Source of the DNA: Acanthaster planci
Taxonomy: Eukaryota; Echinodermata; Asteroidea; Valvatida; Acanthasteridae
Assembly: GCF_001949145.1 (NCBI RefSeq)
Contig: NW_019091440.1
Coordinates: forward strand, 457,463-521,462
Length of the DNA: 64,000 nt
Reading direction: 5' to 3'
The notes below the pieces were generated by a model that worked only from the letters and a program-made list of their open reading frames with translations, was not told where the DNA came from and made no database searches. Positions 24,801 to 35,320 of the stretch are shown here, one piece after another; position 1 is the stretch's first letter; the number at the start of each line of letters is the position of its first letter. The position numbers and the translations under genes are program-made.

Positions 24801-27527
24801 TTTGGGGTTGAGAAACACTGGTTTGGGGTTGAGAAACACTGGTTTGGGGTTGAGAAACACTGGTTTGGGGTTGAGAAACACTGGTTTGATGCTGCCCAAT
24901 CAAATCATGTCTAATCTGTGACCCGCTCTGCAAATGAGGGTATTAAGTCGTGTAATGCCTAAACATGTAATGGCCTGTTCTATTGAGAGAGGGCACCATT
25001 TCTTCAAAAATGTGAGTTTTCCTTGAACGGCTTCTCTAATATTCATATTTTCAGAATTTGTGACTACAAACATGAATACTGATGATTAAAGATGAAAAAT
25101 TGATCATTCAGTAATCCTATATAGCATTATGTTTCCAAGCACTATATTGTATGAGCCTTTTCTTGAAAAGTGCTTTTATTGAATCCAAAAATGTGGATAT
25201 ACAAATGTCTATATATCTCTGGGAAAGCAGCGCACAACAGAGTCATTCATATCTCAAATTGTAGCTTTTGATGTGTAGAATCCAGCCATATCAACAACCT
25301 CATAACCTGAATCTGGCGACTTATTACCCATTTTTCTAGAGCCGGTCACACAATGGCAAATACAAGGAAATCAATCTCCAGGGGCTTAACAGAGAGACCA
25401 CTCCCACCCCAAGGGTTTTGATTGAGTCACATGCAAAAGCAGGTGTTTGGTACAGCACTGGAACATTTCAACAGTGGAACATGTATTCCAGTACATTGGA
25501 AATTGTACTTTGAACAGCATGTGTTATACATTCACGTACACAGGTGCACTGAAACAGGAGTCACAGGACCATATGGCGCGGGTTGCTGCATGCAAGGTAT
25601 TATTGTCAAGAAAAACATTTTATAGGAAAAAAAGTTGACTGATCTGTTAAACTGCTTAGGCAAAAAACAAACAAAAACAAACAAAAAAAGAACCAAAAGT
25701 TACACCTCCTGTTTCCCTACATACCTTATTTTGATGGCGTGACTCTCAAGTTTTTTTTTGAGGGGGGGAGGAGTTTGAGAAAATGTGCAATTAGAAACAG
25801 ATAAGCAAATAATTGCCTATTGCAATTTGAAAGTGGTGCCAAAAGGGTTAAATTGACTTATAAATATGCAAGAACGTAACTAATGCCCTTGGTGTCATCT
25901 GACACAAATGCCACCCAACCCCTCATTAAACCAGTCAGCTGACTGAAAAAAAATTCATTCCTACATGTACCTGTACAGGTCGACCCTGTTTTCAGATGCC
26001 GTGTATAAATGGAAACTACTGTAGTAATTTTTTTGGGGCCTTATCAAGTGGCACGACCTGAAATACAAACATATTCAGCCTGAAATTGTTTAGTGAAGGA
26101 CTGTTGGTGACAACTGTTCTGTTTGCTGAGAAACGGCCGTGAAGTACATGTGCACACGTCAGGGGCTAGCTAGGTCCTGGTAAGGCTCTCGTTGGGAGTT
26201 CAATGGGCAGGGGACACGTTATTGCTATTCTCTTTAATTTTCCCTACCACACTGGCCCAGGAGGGAGGGTTTGAATTTCTGATTTTATCCCCTCCCCTCT
26301 GGAATATGTATGAACACGAGCATGGAGAAATGAACCTGTGGTCCGAGTATTCGTGTGCGTCTGTCAGACTCTCCATACTTCAATGAGAAGAGGGCCAGGG
26401 TTCCCTACGAAGATCCAAAAACCGAATTTCATGTCTTTTCAAGGACTTTCCAGAACTATTTCCATGGCATTTCAAACCATTTGTCAGAGTAAAAGTTATT
26501 TGGCATGAATTGGAAGATTGCCATAGCCACCACTATACAGGCTAAAAACTAAAAATGCTTCTCCTGTCCTGTCCTTACTAGGCAATGAAATCATTTTCCT
26601 CTCCTGCAACTTTTTTTTCTGGTGCAGAACAAGTAATTTGATTGAATGTGATTACACCCGCAATAACGACGGTTGTTTTCTGCAAACATGCACTACTACA
26701 TGTATGGGTGTGGCACACGGCAGTGGTCAAAACCGGCTACCAGTGCGGCGGGAAACAAACCAGCGCACGTGTATTGCAACATGGGCCTACATATACAGTC
26801 AAACCTTCTTTGGGATTTGGCAAATTACGTGATTATAACAGGAGCCTTGTATTATCAGAATTGAAAAAAAAAAACCGAAAAGCAAAGGATTGGGAGCCCC
26901 AAATTTCCTTGTTTTAAGCAGAATCTTGTTTTTAGCTACCGGTAATGAGGTTCGACTATGCTGTACTACTTGCACGGCGAACTCTCACTCACAGTGGGCA
27001 GCATCCTTCCATCATTGGCTTCTGTATTTACGTGCATGTCTTTAAAGAATTTAAGAAAGTCCAACGGTATTGCAAGGGCGGCGCGGATGTGTTGAAGCCG
27101 CACCGCCTGATCACTGTTGCCGCGCGGAGGTGGATGCACATCCACTTTACACTGTACAACACAATAACCTGTTTGTGTAAACACGCCCAATTGGAAATGT
27201 TTGACACCTGGACTTTGAGTGATACCAGTGCCAATCACAGCACTCAGGAAGTGTAAAATAATTACACGGAATCTAACCTTTTTTTACATTTCAACGACGA
27301 CTTCTACGTGTGCTGTCATTCTCTAGCTATTCCCAGAGTGTGAAAAGACACTCTACACGAACCCGCCATACTTTGGCCAAGTTGATTGCAGAAAATGTAC
27401 ATACGCCTAAGTGCATCTACACAATTGTAATATGCTTACATTATTACATGTCCGTGATCAGTATTTTGTTTAGAATTACAGAAAAAAAGGCACCATCTAC
27501 GGTACTTACGCCTTGAAGGAAATCCAT
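3619..27527 (-). CDS. Unrecognised minus-strand gene, N-terminal part, at least 5 exons, continues beyond left edge or unresolved
   Basis: Exons 27527-27510, 22486-22352, 19034-18891, 16088-15941 and 3854-3619 join without frame break (681 nt, 227 codons) with GT..AG introns. Order of character: a six-residue start, a polar segment, an E/D-rich segment of about 90 residues, a basic phosphosite-like patch ([12 protein letters not shown]), and a Ser/Thr/Lys-rich segment with a twofold motif TKRLDLS / TKRLDTS. No enzymatic domain or membrane span is visible; it looks like a disordered scaffold or cytoskeletal-type N-terminus. I do not recognise the family. The last visible exon ends in phase 0 with a good donor, so more exons must follow; none is evident between 1 and 3,618. 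It is transcribed divergently from Cabin1. Confidence 0.7.
9498..9556. repeat. 59-bp palindromic element, copy 1
   Basis: A near-perfect hairpin: it starts ttaaccctaaccctcctcaa, has a loop around cacctgttgg, and ends gaggagtgttagggttaa. An almost identical copy lies at 21026-21084. Too short for an autonomous element; likely the smallest member of a foldback/MITE family. Confidence 0.8.
13040..13291. repeat. 252-bp foldback element (MITE-like)
   Basis: The left end cactcgtctctatacactgg and the right end ccagtgtatagagatcagtg are inverted copies; similarity continues inward for about 90 bp (ggataggca, gcagccatcttagg, ttcaatacaatg on each arm). No coding capacity. Confidence 0.8.
15941..16088 (-). 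CDS. Minus-strand gene, acidic-to-basic exon
   Basis: Acceptor gtttcctcag, donor caaag|gtaaga. It encodes [20 protein letters not shown], then an alanine/glutamate run, and then [20 protein letters not shown]. The basic patch with Ser following R-x-x resembles a basophilic-kinase site. Phase 0 in, phase 1 out; the next exon supplies the two missing bases. Confidence 0.77.
17358..17735 (+). repeat. Pair of roughly 80-bp direct repeats
   Basis: The segment accatgagttccagttacaa...gtgccaattta at 17,367-17,420 recurs at 17,660-17,715 (accatgagttctggttacaa...gtgccaattca). The copies are about 300 bp apart with about 85% agreement by eye. Confidence 0.65.
18121..18376. mobile_element. 256-bp MITE with long near-identical terminal inverted repeats
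   Basis: Left arm gggtcattccacgaagttcg, then ggcacagtttgtgacggcg; the right arm is its reverse complement with about four differences over 55 bp. The flanks carry atat on both sides (18117-18120 and 18377-18380), a possible target-site duplication. The interior is AT-rich and non-coding. Non-autonomous DNA transposon; superfamily not determined. Confidence 0.82.
18495..18697 (+). mobile_element. tRNA-derived SINE
   Basis: An A-box-like ggctggcatagtg and, 45 bp on, a B-box gggttcgaatctggc give the head of a tRNA-derived SINE. The body then has cgtgggttttccctt and gggttttcctcccacctcta. The same body and head occur in reverse at 56,080-56,462. Confidence 0.75.
18891..19034 (-). CDS. Minus-strand gene, acidic exon
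   Basis: Acceptor ctgtcgcag, donor aaag|gtaaga. 48 codons, phase 0/0: [20 protein letters not shown], then an E-rich segment ([18 protein letters not shown]) ending AASK. The GC content and codon pattern differ sharply from the AT-rich flanks, which supports coding. Confidence 0.75.
21026..21084. repeat. 59-bp palindromic element, copy 2
   Basis: Same length and same arms as the copy at 9498-9556, with only a few differences (for example loop cacctgtcga). A more degenerate relative (gacactccag ... gactgtaaggg) follows about 45 bp downstream. Confidence 0.8.
21540..21763 (-). mobile_element. MITE of the GGGTAATT family, copy 1 (decayed end)
   Basis: Left end gggtaactgcagaaattagg; the interior contains reverse-complement versions of cttgggaaattagaaa, caaactatgac and gtcagatgtaac seen in the copies at 32,836 and 38,366. 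The right terminal repeat is degenerate. About 224 bp. Confidence 0.7.
22352..22486 (-). CDS. Minus-strand gene, second exon
   Basis: Acceptor is a long T-run ending catgaag; donor aaacag|gtaaac. 45 codons, phase 0/0: starts [20 protein letters not shown], then a Ser/Asp-rich run ([11 protein letters not shown]) and GLKQ. An in-frame ATG lies just upstream inside the polypyrimidine region, so translation could alternatively start here. Confidence 0.65.
24007..24470. mobile_element. 464-bp non-autonomous pogo/mariner-type MITE with TA duplication
   Basis: The termini are inverted (CAGTGGAA...TTCCACTG) and flanked by TA on both sides (24005-24006 and 24471-24472). Sub-terminal motifs cgctataacgaac and gttcggtatagcg repeat several times in both arms. 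TA target and CAGTGGAA ends fit the Tc1/mariner-pogo group. The interior is AT-rich with no transposase. Confidence 0.85.
24661..24888 (+). repeat. Minisatellite, 21-bp unit, 11 copies, essentially identical
   Basis: Unit ttgagaaacactggtttggg plus g; copies start every 21 bp from 24,661 to 24,871, and the first ten are perfect. As 21 is divisible by 3, several frames stay open through it (for example heptads LRNTGLG or, on the other strand, QTSVSQP), but no splice signals or flanking coding context support translation. Confidence 0.95.
24917..25350 (+). mobile_element. 434-bp foldback element, TGTGACC family
   Basis: Ends tgtgacccgctctg ... agagccggtcaca are inverted. Inner arms carry attaagtcg ... 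cgacttattaccca. A full reverse copy is at about 50,020-50,468 and a shorter one at 31,527-31,772. Confidence 0.8.
27032..27151 (-). CDS. Candidate optional exon of the minus-strand gene
   Basis: A GC-rich open block about 360 bp downstream of the MDFLQG exon. Acceptor ttgtacag and donor cac|gtaaat bracket exactly 40 codons, phase 0 at both ends, so it would slot between the first and second exons. It would encode [20 protein letters not shown] followed by an amphipathic stretch ([14 protein letters not shown]). No homology is recognised; the compositional jump and double phase fit are the only evidence. It may be an alternative exon or chance. Confidence 0.35.
27510..27527 (-). CDS. Minus-strand gene, first coding exon (MDFLQG)
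   Basis: Eighteen coding bases: ATG in a near-ideal start context (gtcaccATGG), five more codons, then a strong donor (ggc|gtaagt) in phase 0. It is too short for ORF scans. The start is chosen for its context and because phase 0 fits the following exon. Confidence 0.6.
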
Positions 27528-28811
27528 GGTGACTGCTATCACTAGGCAGATGTGTGTGTGAAGTAGTGCTGTGCAACCAGCAACAAGTACATGTAGAAGT
27601 TTTATGGCGATCGTGTCTGCACCGCGCCTGCATGTATGTGTATCTCAGAAGACCAGCAATACCAACGACAGCAGGTTGGCAAATATCAGACAGCCACTTT
27701 GCTGTCTGACTTTGTGAGTGCACAGAGCAATTGTGGGTCGGGCGGAGCGCACATCTGTGCACAGATCAAGTTTCAGTCGCCTTTGTTACTGTGAAGAGCA
27801 TTAAGCAAACGACAACCAACCCTGGCATAGTTTGGTAGCTAATGTAACCAAAGTTGGACTGCCAGTGTGGACAAGTCATTACCATATGATATGAATCTGT
27901 CAATTGTGCCAAGAAGTGCACAAATGTTGGTAGCAGCAGTCATCTGAAGTTTACTTCAAGAAGGCACCCCCCCCACTTTTACTGGTGCCTCACGTGTATG
28001 TACATGTATCTCTACTGTAAAATTGTACCATGACTGAGTTACGTCTCAAAATTGCAAGGTTCGAACTTGGAATCTTCCATAGTTTGTAAACACATGTACA
28101 TCTGCAAAATAAATTTCCACCCAATTAAACAGAAGGCTTGTTGACAGACATTTATGCCTGTACAGTGTACATGTGTATTCCACTCTTCTGTTCTGCAATG
28201 GCTTGCTTTTACAGGGTTTATGTACAGGTATGCATTTCAGCTGGATAACAGTTTCCCACATTGTGAAGTACGTGTACAAGAACGTATACCTGCAAAACCC
28301 ATCCTCCTACATGTGAGTGTGCGTACTGGTAGGCTTACATGTATATGTTTTAAAAGCCAATTAAGTCAGCAATATAAAGCACAAGACACATGTCTGTTGG
28401 CTGGGGGGGATCCGGACAAACTCCTCCCCCCCCTTTCCGCTTGCTTCTGAGTTGCGCTCGGTGTGGTTTAAGTAGATAGATATTTTTAATATGATAATGT
28501 TGATACCATTTGCTCATCACCCAGTGCCCGATTCAGGGTGCTGCGTGACGAGCAGATTCATACAGGTACCAGGCCAATTTACGACATGCCGTGAATATTT
28601 ATGTCCGAACCTCCTGGGCCATCACGTGAGCCTCACTTGACCAACATGTAGCTTGTTCGAAGTTGTGCTCAACATCACATTACGAAAGGCCTTTGTATGA
28701 AAACAATGTTCACAGCGCCAGAAGTTCCACTTTTGGGTTTGAAAACCCCCCTCCCCCAATCTCTGGTCGGGCGACAGACCGGAGACAGTCTTAAAAAGCC
28801 AACAGAAGCTG

Positions 28812-28903
28812 CATCCGAATCTGTTGTCCAGAGCTAGGTCTAGGTCTTTACTTCACAATAGGCCTAGCCATAGCTCAGGAAGCCCATTTCGGACATGGCC
28901 AGA
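28812..28903 (+). repeat. Short dispersed foldback repeat, copy 1
   Basis: Starts catccgaatctgttgtccag, then gagctaggtctaggtct, and returns as aggcctagccatagctc ... aagcccatttcggacatggc. The two halves are imperfect inverses. The partner copy is at 48678-48791. Confidence 0.72.
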
Positions 28904-29802
28904 GATTCCAAATGAAAACAAAACATTAAGATGCGGTGGTGATATTGGGTCAGTGGGAGTTTAGTTATGGGTGGCCGGGGTTCAGCGAGGTCAAAATAGT
29001 TCTGCTGTCCTGAATACATGGCACTAAAACAGCGTCAAGTAACGACATGTTTGAAATTTTGTGCAGTGAATTGTTAACTGGTTAAAAACACGAAGGGATC
29101 GATAGGTTACAAAATTTCTTTCTAAGGGGAAAGGGCAACTTGCCCCCTCCCCCAATGGATTTTGGTTTGTTTTTATTTTGTTGCAAATGATACTTCATAT
29201 ATCATAGGCGAGTAGGACAGAAAGCAATCTGTGTATTTTTTAATTAAATATCGGCACCAAACCCTAAGAAGACAACACTGGCAAATAAAAGCAAGCATGT
29301 TGGGATGTGAGTCAGGCTTTGGACTTTTTTCTCCCCCTAACTCAATGTTGACTAAGACCGAAGCCTCCTTCACCTTTGGATTAGCCCCCCATGACACCAA
29401 AGCTAGATACGCCACTGGCTGTACAGTTGCATGCATTTATAAATTTCAGGTACTGCATCCATTGAAGCTTTTTGCACAGCATTCAAACGACAAAAGACAC
29501 ATTTTCCTTTATTCCAAATTCACATTTCCACAAAATGTCTCCTTCTCCCCCTGCCCAGAAAAAAGATTAGACTCCCCCGTCCAAAAAGTGTAGGGGTAGG
29601 TCGAGAAAAAAGAGTAGCTTTGTTTTTGTTTGGACCGGATACCTTTTGCAGAAATCCTACCCTTGTGAATGCATCACAATTTCCAAATGTACAGTTTGTG
29701 TGTATGCTTGATTTGTCCAAACTGAATAAAATTCAGCATAAATAAGGCTTTTTTTTTACATGTAAACACTGTGATCTGTACATGGCATACATGTACACCC
29801 AC

Positions 29803-30102
29803 ACCTGTTTTACATACAAAGTGTGGACATTCCTTTGCTCTCCTGTGGTTAAGGAACCTTGAGGAAAATGCTCCGTTTTCTCGAACTAGGATCCTTTGAG
29901 CGGGATTTTTGATGATAATCTCCTGGACTGTTCCTCTTCATTTTGCCACAGATAACTTTGACCCCAAATTGCCTCGGAAACTGTTTTTTCAGAGGGGGGA
30001 AACATTGTGTGGACGTGGGGCGTCCACACTACGCCATCCCACCCTACATTATGTGGACTTCTTTTGTGCAGAGGTCCACACTATGTAGGCCACGCCTGCA
30101 CA
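29803..30102 (+). repeat. 300-bp dispersed repeat, plus-orientation copy
   Basis: tacatacaaagtgtggacat ... ctcctgtggttaaggaacct ... gaggtccacactatgtaggc. The complete segment reappears inverted at 39951-40247. It contains several GTGGAC/GTCCAC inverted motifs near one end. Confidence 0.78.
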
Positions 30103-31536
30103 TTGTACCCACACATGAGCACATGTGCACTGTACATATAACTCTAAGTCTTTTACTTCCAGTTTCTAACAGTAACATTTTCACAATTTTCCGCTTTTAG
30201 CTTTTGTCAATTACCACAAAGTACATCCAACCCACATGATCCAACAACGTTCCAACCAAGTCACAGGTGCCCGGGGTTTCTGTTTTATCAACCTCTAAAA
30301 AAACACACCAGTGGTGACAATTTATTCAGGGCTGCAGCAGATGGCCAAACTGAAAGCAAGCATAAATGTATGGTAACGAAGCTGGCAATGCAGCACCCGT
30401 ATTATGTTTCACATACGTGTTGATATCCATTGGCACTGGCGTGGTTTTTTTCCAGGGAGGGCAAAACATTCATCAGCAACAAACTGATAAATCATTAAAA
30501 GTCAAAGAGGTTAATTTCAAGTTTTTCTTTTCGAGCTTATTTGATGATTTTCGTCTCTTTTTAAAATTTTCTTTTGCTCTTTTCCAATTTTTGTCCCCTT
30601 TTAAAAACTTTTGGGGGAGGCTAGGGGGGCAAGCAAGCACCCCTCCTTGCCCCCTCGTGATGCCCATGTATAAACACCCCTCAAAGGGTACACACAGTAA
30701 TGTAGTTACCACCACAGCAGCAGCGTTTTCTTGACAGTGACAGATTTGGGCTTCTTACACCAGGCACATGTAACTTTCCAAACTCCTGCTCGACTATAGG
30801 CTAGCTCAGGCCTCACACGAAAGCAAACCTGATTGGGAATTTGTAACGTCAGATCAAATATTTGCGCCACGAATTTGCAAAAGTTGAGCACATTTCAACT
30901 CGAGCGAAATTTCGCTGCCAGTATTCTAGGACATCAAATTCCCTTCCCTTTCGCATTCGCTCGGAGTATGAACTGGCCTTGAGGCATGCAGGGTATCTGT
31001 GGAGTGGGAATTACAGTACTCATGGATATATTGTATGTACAGTCTCAAATAAATTCCTTGGAGAGTGTGTTAACTTCTACACTAATGGTGACGAGTGAAG
31101 AAAACCTAAGGTCCACGGCAGATCTACATGCATGGGTGCTGTACATGTGTACTTTTCTTTTCCTTTTGTGTGAGCCTTCAGGAACTGATTAGATATTGTC
31201 CTTTATTTCTGTCCAAATCTTATGGTTTTTTTTATATGTGTGTGATGTTTCAACCTGCATATCCCGAGAAATGAAATAAATACATGTGAGTATATATTTC
31301 AGTGCATGTTTCAGTTTCACTTCAGGAAATGACAAACGGCTCGTTGAAAAATGAACCTTTGTCAGGAATAGACAGACAGTGCTAAAGCAAAAATATGCTG
31401 TAAACTGTACCAATGTAGGCCTACAAATTAACACCTGCAATAACCACAATACGAGTCAGAAAAAGACTGCTTTTCTGAAATGTGCCACACAGCGACCAGC
31501 AATTGTGCAACGTGTAATCCCACGTATGTGACCCAC

Positions 31537-31772
31537 TCTGTAAAAATGAGTCACAAGTCGGCAGAGCCACTACGGAGTAAAATAGTCCTTCAGAATATTT
31601 TTGCAGAGTGTAAATCAATAGGAACCAACAGCATTTTTCAACATGGAGAATCCACTTTCATCAGGATACCAAACTGACCGATACATCAAAACAAAAAGCT
31701 TGATTCGCTCTTTTCAATACAAATAAAAACTCAAAACGTGGCTCTGGTGACTTATGACTCATTTTCACAGAG
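31537..31772. mobile_element. Short foldback element related to the TGTGACC family
   Basis: 33-bp arms: ctctgtaaaaatgagtcaca at the left and its inverse tgactcattttcacagag at the right, each ending ...agagcc / ggctct on the inside. The bases before the left arm (tgtgaccca) give the family terminus. Confidence 0.78.
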
Positions 31773-32835
31773 ACGCTCAATACCATGGTGTGCTGCAAAC
31801 TGCTATGAAATAGTGATATTGCTTCTTGCTGAAGCCCAATGCTTAAAAAATTGCAATTTGATTGCAAGTTGGAACCAAGGTACAGTAACTGTAGACGCAC
31901 AAACCATAAAACATGTGTTTCACATATGGTAAAGTAGCCAGTGATTTCCACAGATACTTAATGTGTACGGTTACGAAAAAAAGGCCTCTGGCATAAACAG
32001 AAAGGGGGGGGTGGTTGAGGAGGGATGTGCACGGCTGGAGGCCTCTCCTTTTTCTTTTATTATCATGAGGATGCAAGACATGTTTCTTGTCTTCTTCCCT
32101 GTTTATGCGAGTGCCTTTAAAACTAGTGTACATGTACATTCAATAATTTCACAGAAGTATGTTTTCCGCAAGGTGATAAGAAATGGATGCCTTGCTCATG
32201 ATGTGTTTTTGAGTTTCATCGTTATTTTGGAAATCACTCCCGTTTTCGTCAACACAAGATCCAAGACCGACTCCCACGTTTGGCCAGGATTTCATTGATT
32301 CAGCAATCACACTTTTCTTTGTTCTGCATCACCGAAACTCACCAGCACGCAGGATCAAAGTTGGAAGGTGCCAGGGAGGGAATGCTCACAGCCCACGGTG
32401 ACCTCTTGAAGAATGGACGATGAAAGCCACAATATATAGACACTTGGAGTTTGTTCGGATGTATTCCTCTGATAAACTACAAGTACAAAACAAGAAGCAA
32501 AAGATACAAAATAATGTCTTTTTGAAAAATCCAACTTCTGTTTTGTACACTTACGGATGAGCTCTCCCAAATACTTTCAAATGATGAAACTTTCCAAGAA
32601 ATTGAGTTTCCTCTAATTTGTGTCAACCTACATGTGTATACGATCCTCCAAAGTCCATGATCTTCAAAGGAGTCAAGAAGGTGCCAAGCAAAATCGTCAG
32701 GACAATCTGGGCGGATCCCACATCATTCCATCATTTATTAGGAAATTCATGTACACACATATACATGCCGGTACATGAAGGTGAAACTTACAATTTAAGT
32801 GCCCATTCAATATACATGTACATATACCGGTACAC

Positions 32836-33081
32836 GGGTAATTCCTGAAATGAGGGGTCCGAAGTGTTTCATTTTTGTGTCCCTGTTACATCTGACATTT
32901 GTTGACATGGAAATATCACCAAAATTGATTTCAAACTATTACTGTTTGTTTGGCAGGTGCTTTGCATTAATTCATCACTCTTGGGAAATTAGAAAACATG
33001 TCCTGAACTTACAAAATCATACGTAAAGATGTGACAGGGACGCAAAAAAAAAATATGGACCCCTAATTTCTGGAATTACCC
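32836..33081 (+). mobile_element. MITE of the GGGTAATT family, copy 2 (best preserved)
   Basis: Starts gggtaattcctgaaatgagg and ends with the inverted counterpart cctaatttctggaattaccc. 246 bp. The interior has paired cctgttacatctgac / gatgtgacaggg, a second inner inverted repeat. No coding frame. Confidence 0.83.
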
Positions 33082-34826
33082 ACATGTAAAATCAGCTTTA
33101 TGGAACTTACATTACAGGAATATTTGCATTGCAAAGCACTTTCCACACACCATCGGCATAGGTTCTTCAATTTGACAAAGTAAAAACCTGACAATCTAAT
33201 AGCTTACAAGAGACAGGATCTCCGCTGAACAGGAAAGGAAAGTTGTAGCTTCTATAGCAAACGGCTGAATGGAGTAAACCCTAACACAAACCTATCGCTG
33301 ACTTTTGATCCTGCTGCTCAAATCAAACAAGTTTTTTATTGAGCTCAGGTTTTTTTTATTTTGTTGTTATCGTTTGTTAGGCGGCGTGTAAACTATGACA
33401 TGTTGTGTTGCAGCAACTGTTTCATATCTACGCGGGTGACACACAACCCATGTCCTTCCATGGGCAGCCCGATAACTTTGTTTGCACTGACAAAACATTG
33501 TGCACACAGAGTACATTTGCCTGTAAGAAGGAACCGACCGCAATCAACTTTTATCAGCGCCAAATGAATCAAACTGGGCCCTATAACCATTTATGGGGGA
33601 CATTTTCTGTGGGGCAAGCTACAGTGTTATCGGTCTCCGCCAACAAATAAAGTTTGAATCTCTGAATCGTCTTTTACAGCAGGTTTCCTGCAGGTTGACA
33701 CTGCAGGGTGTGACCAGCTGGGGTTACGGCGGTTTTAATTCATCTCCCTGCAACCCCCCCTTCTCCTTTTAGTGCTCAAACCTCAACCGACACACTGATG
33801 AAAGGATTTTAGAGGAGAGAAAGAACAAATCTGCTATTGCAGTATACACACTAGAGATCCCAGCACTGAATATTTAATCAATTACTGAATATTCAAAATC
33901 TCTGAATTACATGTAAATGTATTATTCAAGTTTTCCAGAGTGAATTGGAAAATGATTTTAAAAAATGGATGCCACAACCGTAGCTACAGAGAGAGAAGAT
34001 GAAGTCACTGACTTTTTATTTGTTCCAACCACTGTCAAATCTACTTCCTGCAAGTAGGTTACGTCCTCTTGTAAAAATGAACTACATGTAAATTTAAGTA
34101 CCCTGTTTATTCCCAAAGGTCAAACTAGGTCTAACCTAGGTTATGTAAACTTAAGTACTCGATCAAATGGCCATACAAATATTTAAAAACACCATTATTT
34201 TAAGTGAATTAGCTGAAAGTCAACTTGTTGCGCTGATAAGGATTCAGCACCAGCGTGGCTTTGGCAGTCTTGACACGGCCTGAGCCACCAAGCAATGGAT
34301 AGCTCCTCATTGGCACCCTGCAGGGTCGCCCTAGTTCATCTTCTCACTTCCTGGCTCGTCCGTGCGTCAAACTCTCCCTGGTAAACACCGGAAATCCTAG
34401 CGGGTCTCCTGGCTTTATTCCAGTGCGTATCAACTGCGTAAAACAACATGTTCAAGCTGCTGGATGAGAAGCATCCGTAGATGATTTTAGCAACACCCCA
34501 AGATGTTTACAATGTTGCTCATTGGGAGGTTTTCGCCTGGGAGAGACCTGAGCATCTGATGGGCACCCTGTGAATTGTTTCAGAACTGTGCTTGGTCAAT
34601 TCATTTAAAGGTGTGCAGCTTGAGGTCCTTGTTTTTCAACTAGAGACAAATTTAGATGAACTCCACCAGAGCGAGCTTGGATATTTTTTTTGGGGGGGGG
34701 GGAGATTTTTGAACCACACTGAAAACACAGAGTGGAAATGAAGGAAAAACCTGGAATAAAACTTACATCCTTGACACGAGGGTAAACTAACAGCATTGTA
34801 ACTTGAACACCTAATCTTCGCGTCCC

Positions 34827-34902
34827 AAATGAAATCCTGTTTGTCCAGATTGGTGTCGTCACGCAAATGAAATCCTGTTTGTCCAGATCGGTGTCGTCAC
34901 GC
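34827..34902 (+). repeat. 38-bp tandem duplication
   Basis: aaatgaaatcctgtttgtcc with cagattggtgtcgtcacgc is immediately repeated with one change (cagatcgg). Two copies, period 38. Confidence 0.9.
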
Positions 34903-35154
34903 GACACGCGTCATCAGGGCTTTTAACAGCAGAGCATGGAGCGACGGGTGCCTTGAATGATGCAGCCATAATGCCCAATGAATAGTCTGTGTTGACAACC
35001 ACATGCTGAGCAGGCTCTACCGGGTACGTGGATTTGAAATGTCAGTGAAAGGCAAAATCCCAGACACCCCTCAACTTGCCATTTCCAGTACTCAGTGTTG
35101 AATGTCCAATAAATTAGCCCAGAAAAAAAAAAAACCTGGCATACGGTGTATACA

Positions 35155-35320
35155 CTGTACATGTACTGTACATGCAAACCGTACTGACTACTGAGCAAGT
35201 ACATGTACACTGTACACTCAGCACAGTACATACATGCATATACATGTACATATTGCCTACCTGTTCAATTTCAGAATATACATGTACATGTACTCAGTGC
35301 ATACATGTACATGTATGTTT
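35155..35320. repeat. Dense cluster of ACATGTAC palindromes
   Basis: Within about 165 bp the string tacatgtac or catgtaca appears roughly ten times, mixed with tacactgtaca. It is the densest patch of a motif that recurs across the whole window (also 41.7-41.9 and 42.7 kb). Confidence 0.75.

Noticed and set aside
24661-24888. CRISPR-like regular repeats
   Set aside because: Contiguous tandem units with no spacers, in an intron-bearing animal genome.
24610-24933. Reading frames of 80-100 codons across the minisatellite
   Set aside because: They exist only because the 21-bp unit is a multiple of three and lacks stops; no splice sites, start context or flanking coding composition.
30473-30734. 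Lys-rich minus-strand frame and Phe-rich plus-strand frame near 30.5 kb
   Set aside because: Produced by T/A-rich low-complexity DNA next to G/C homopolymers; typical repeat debris, no gene signals.
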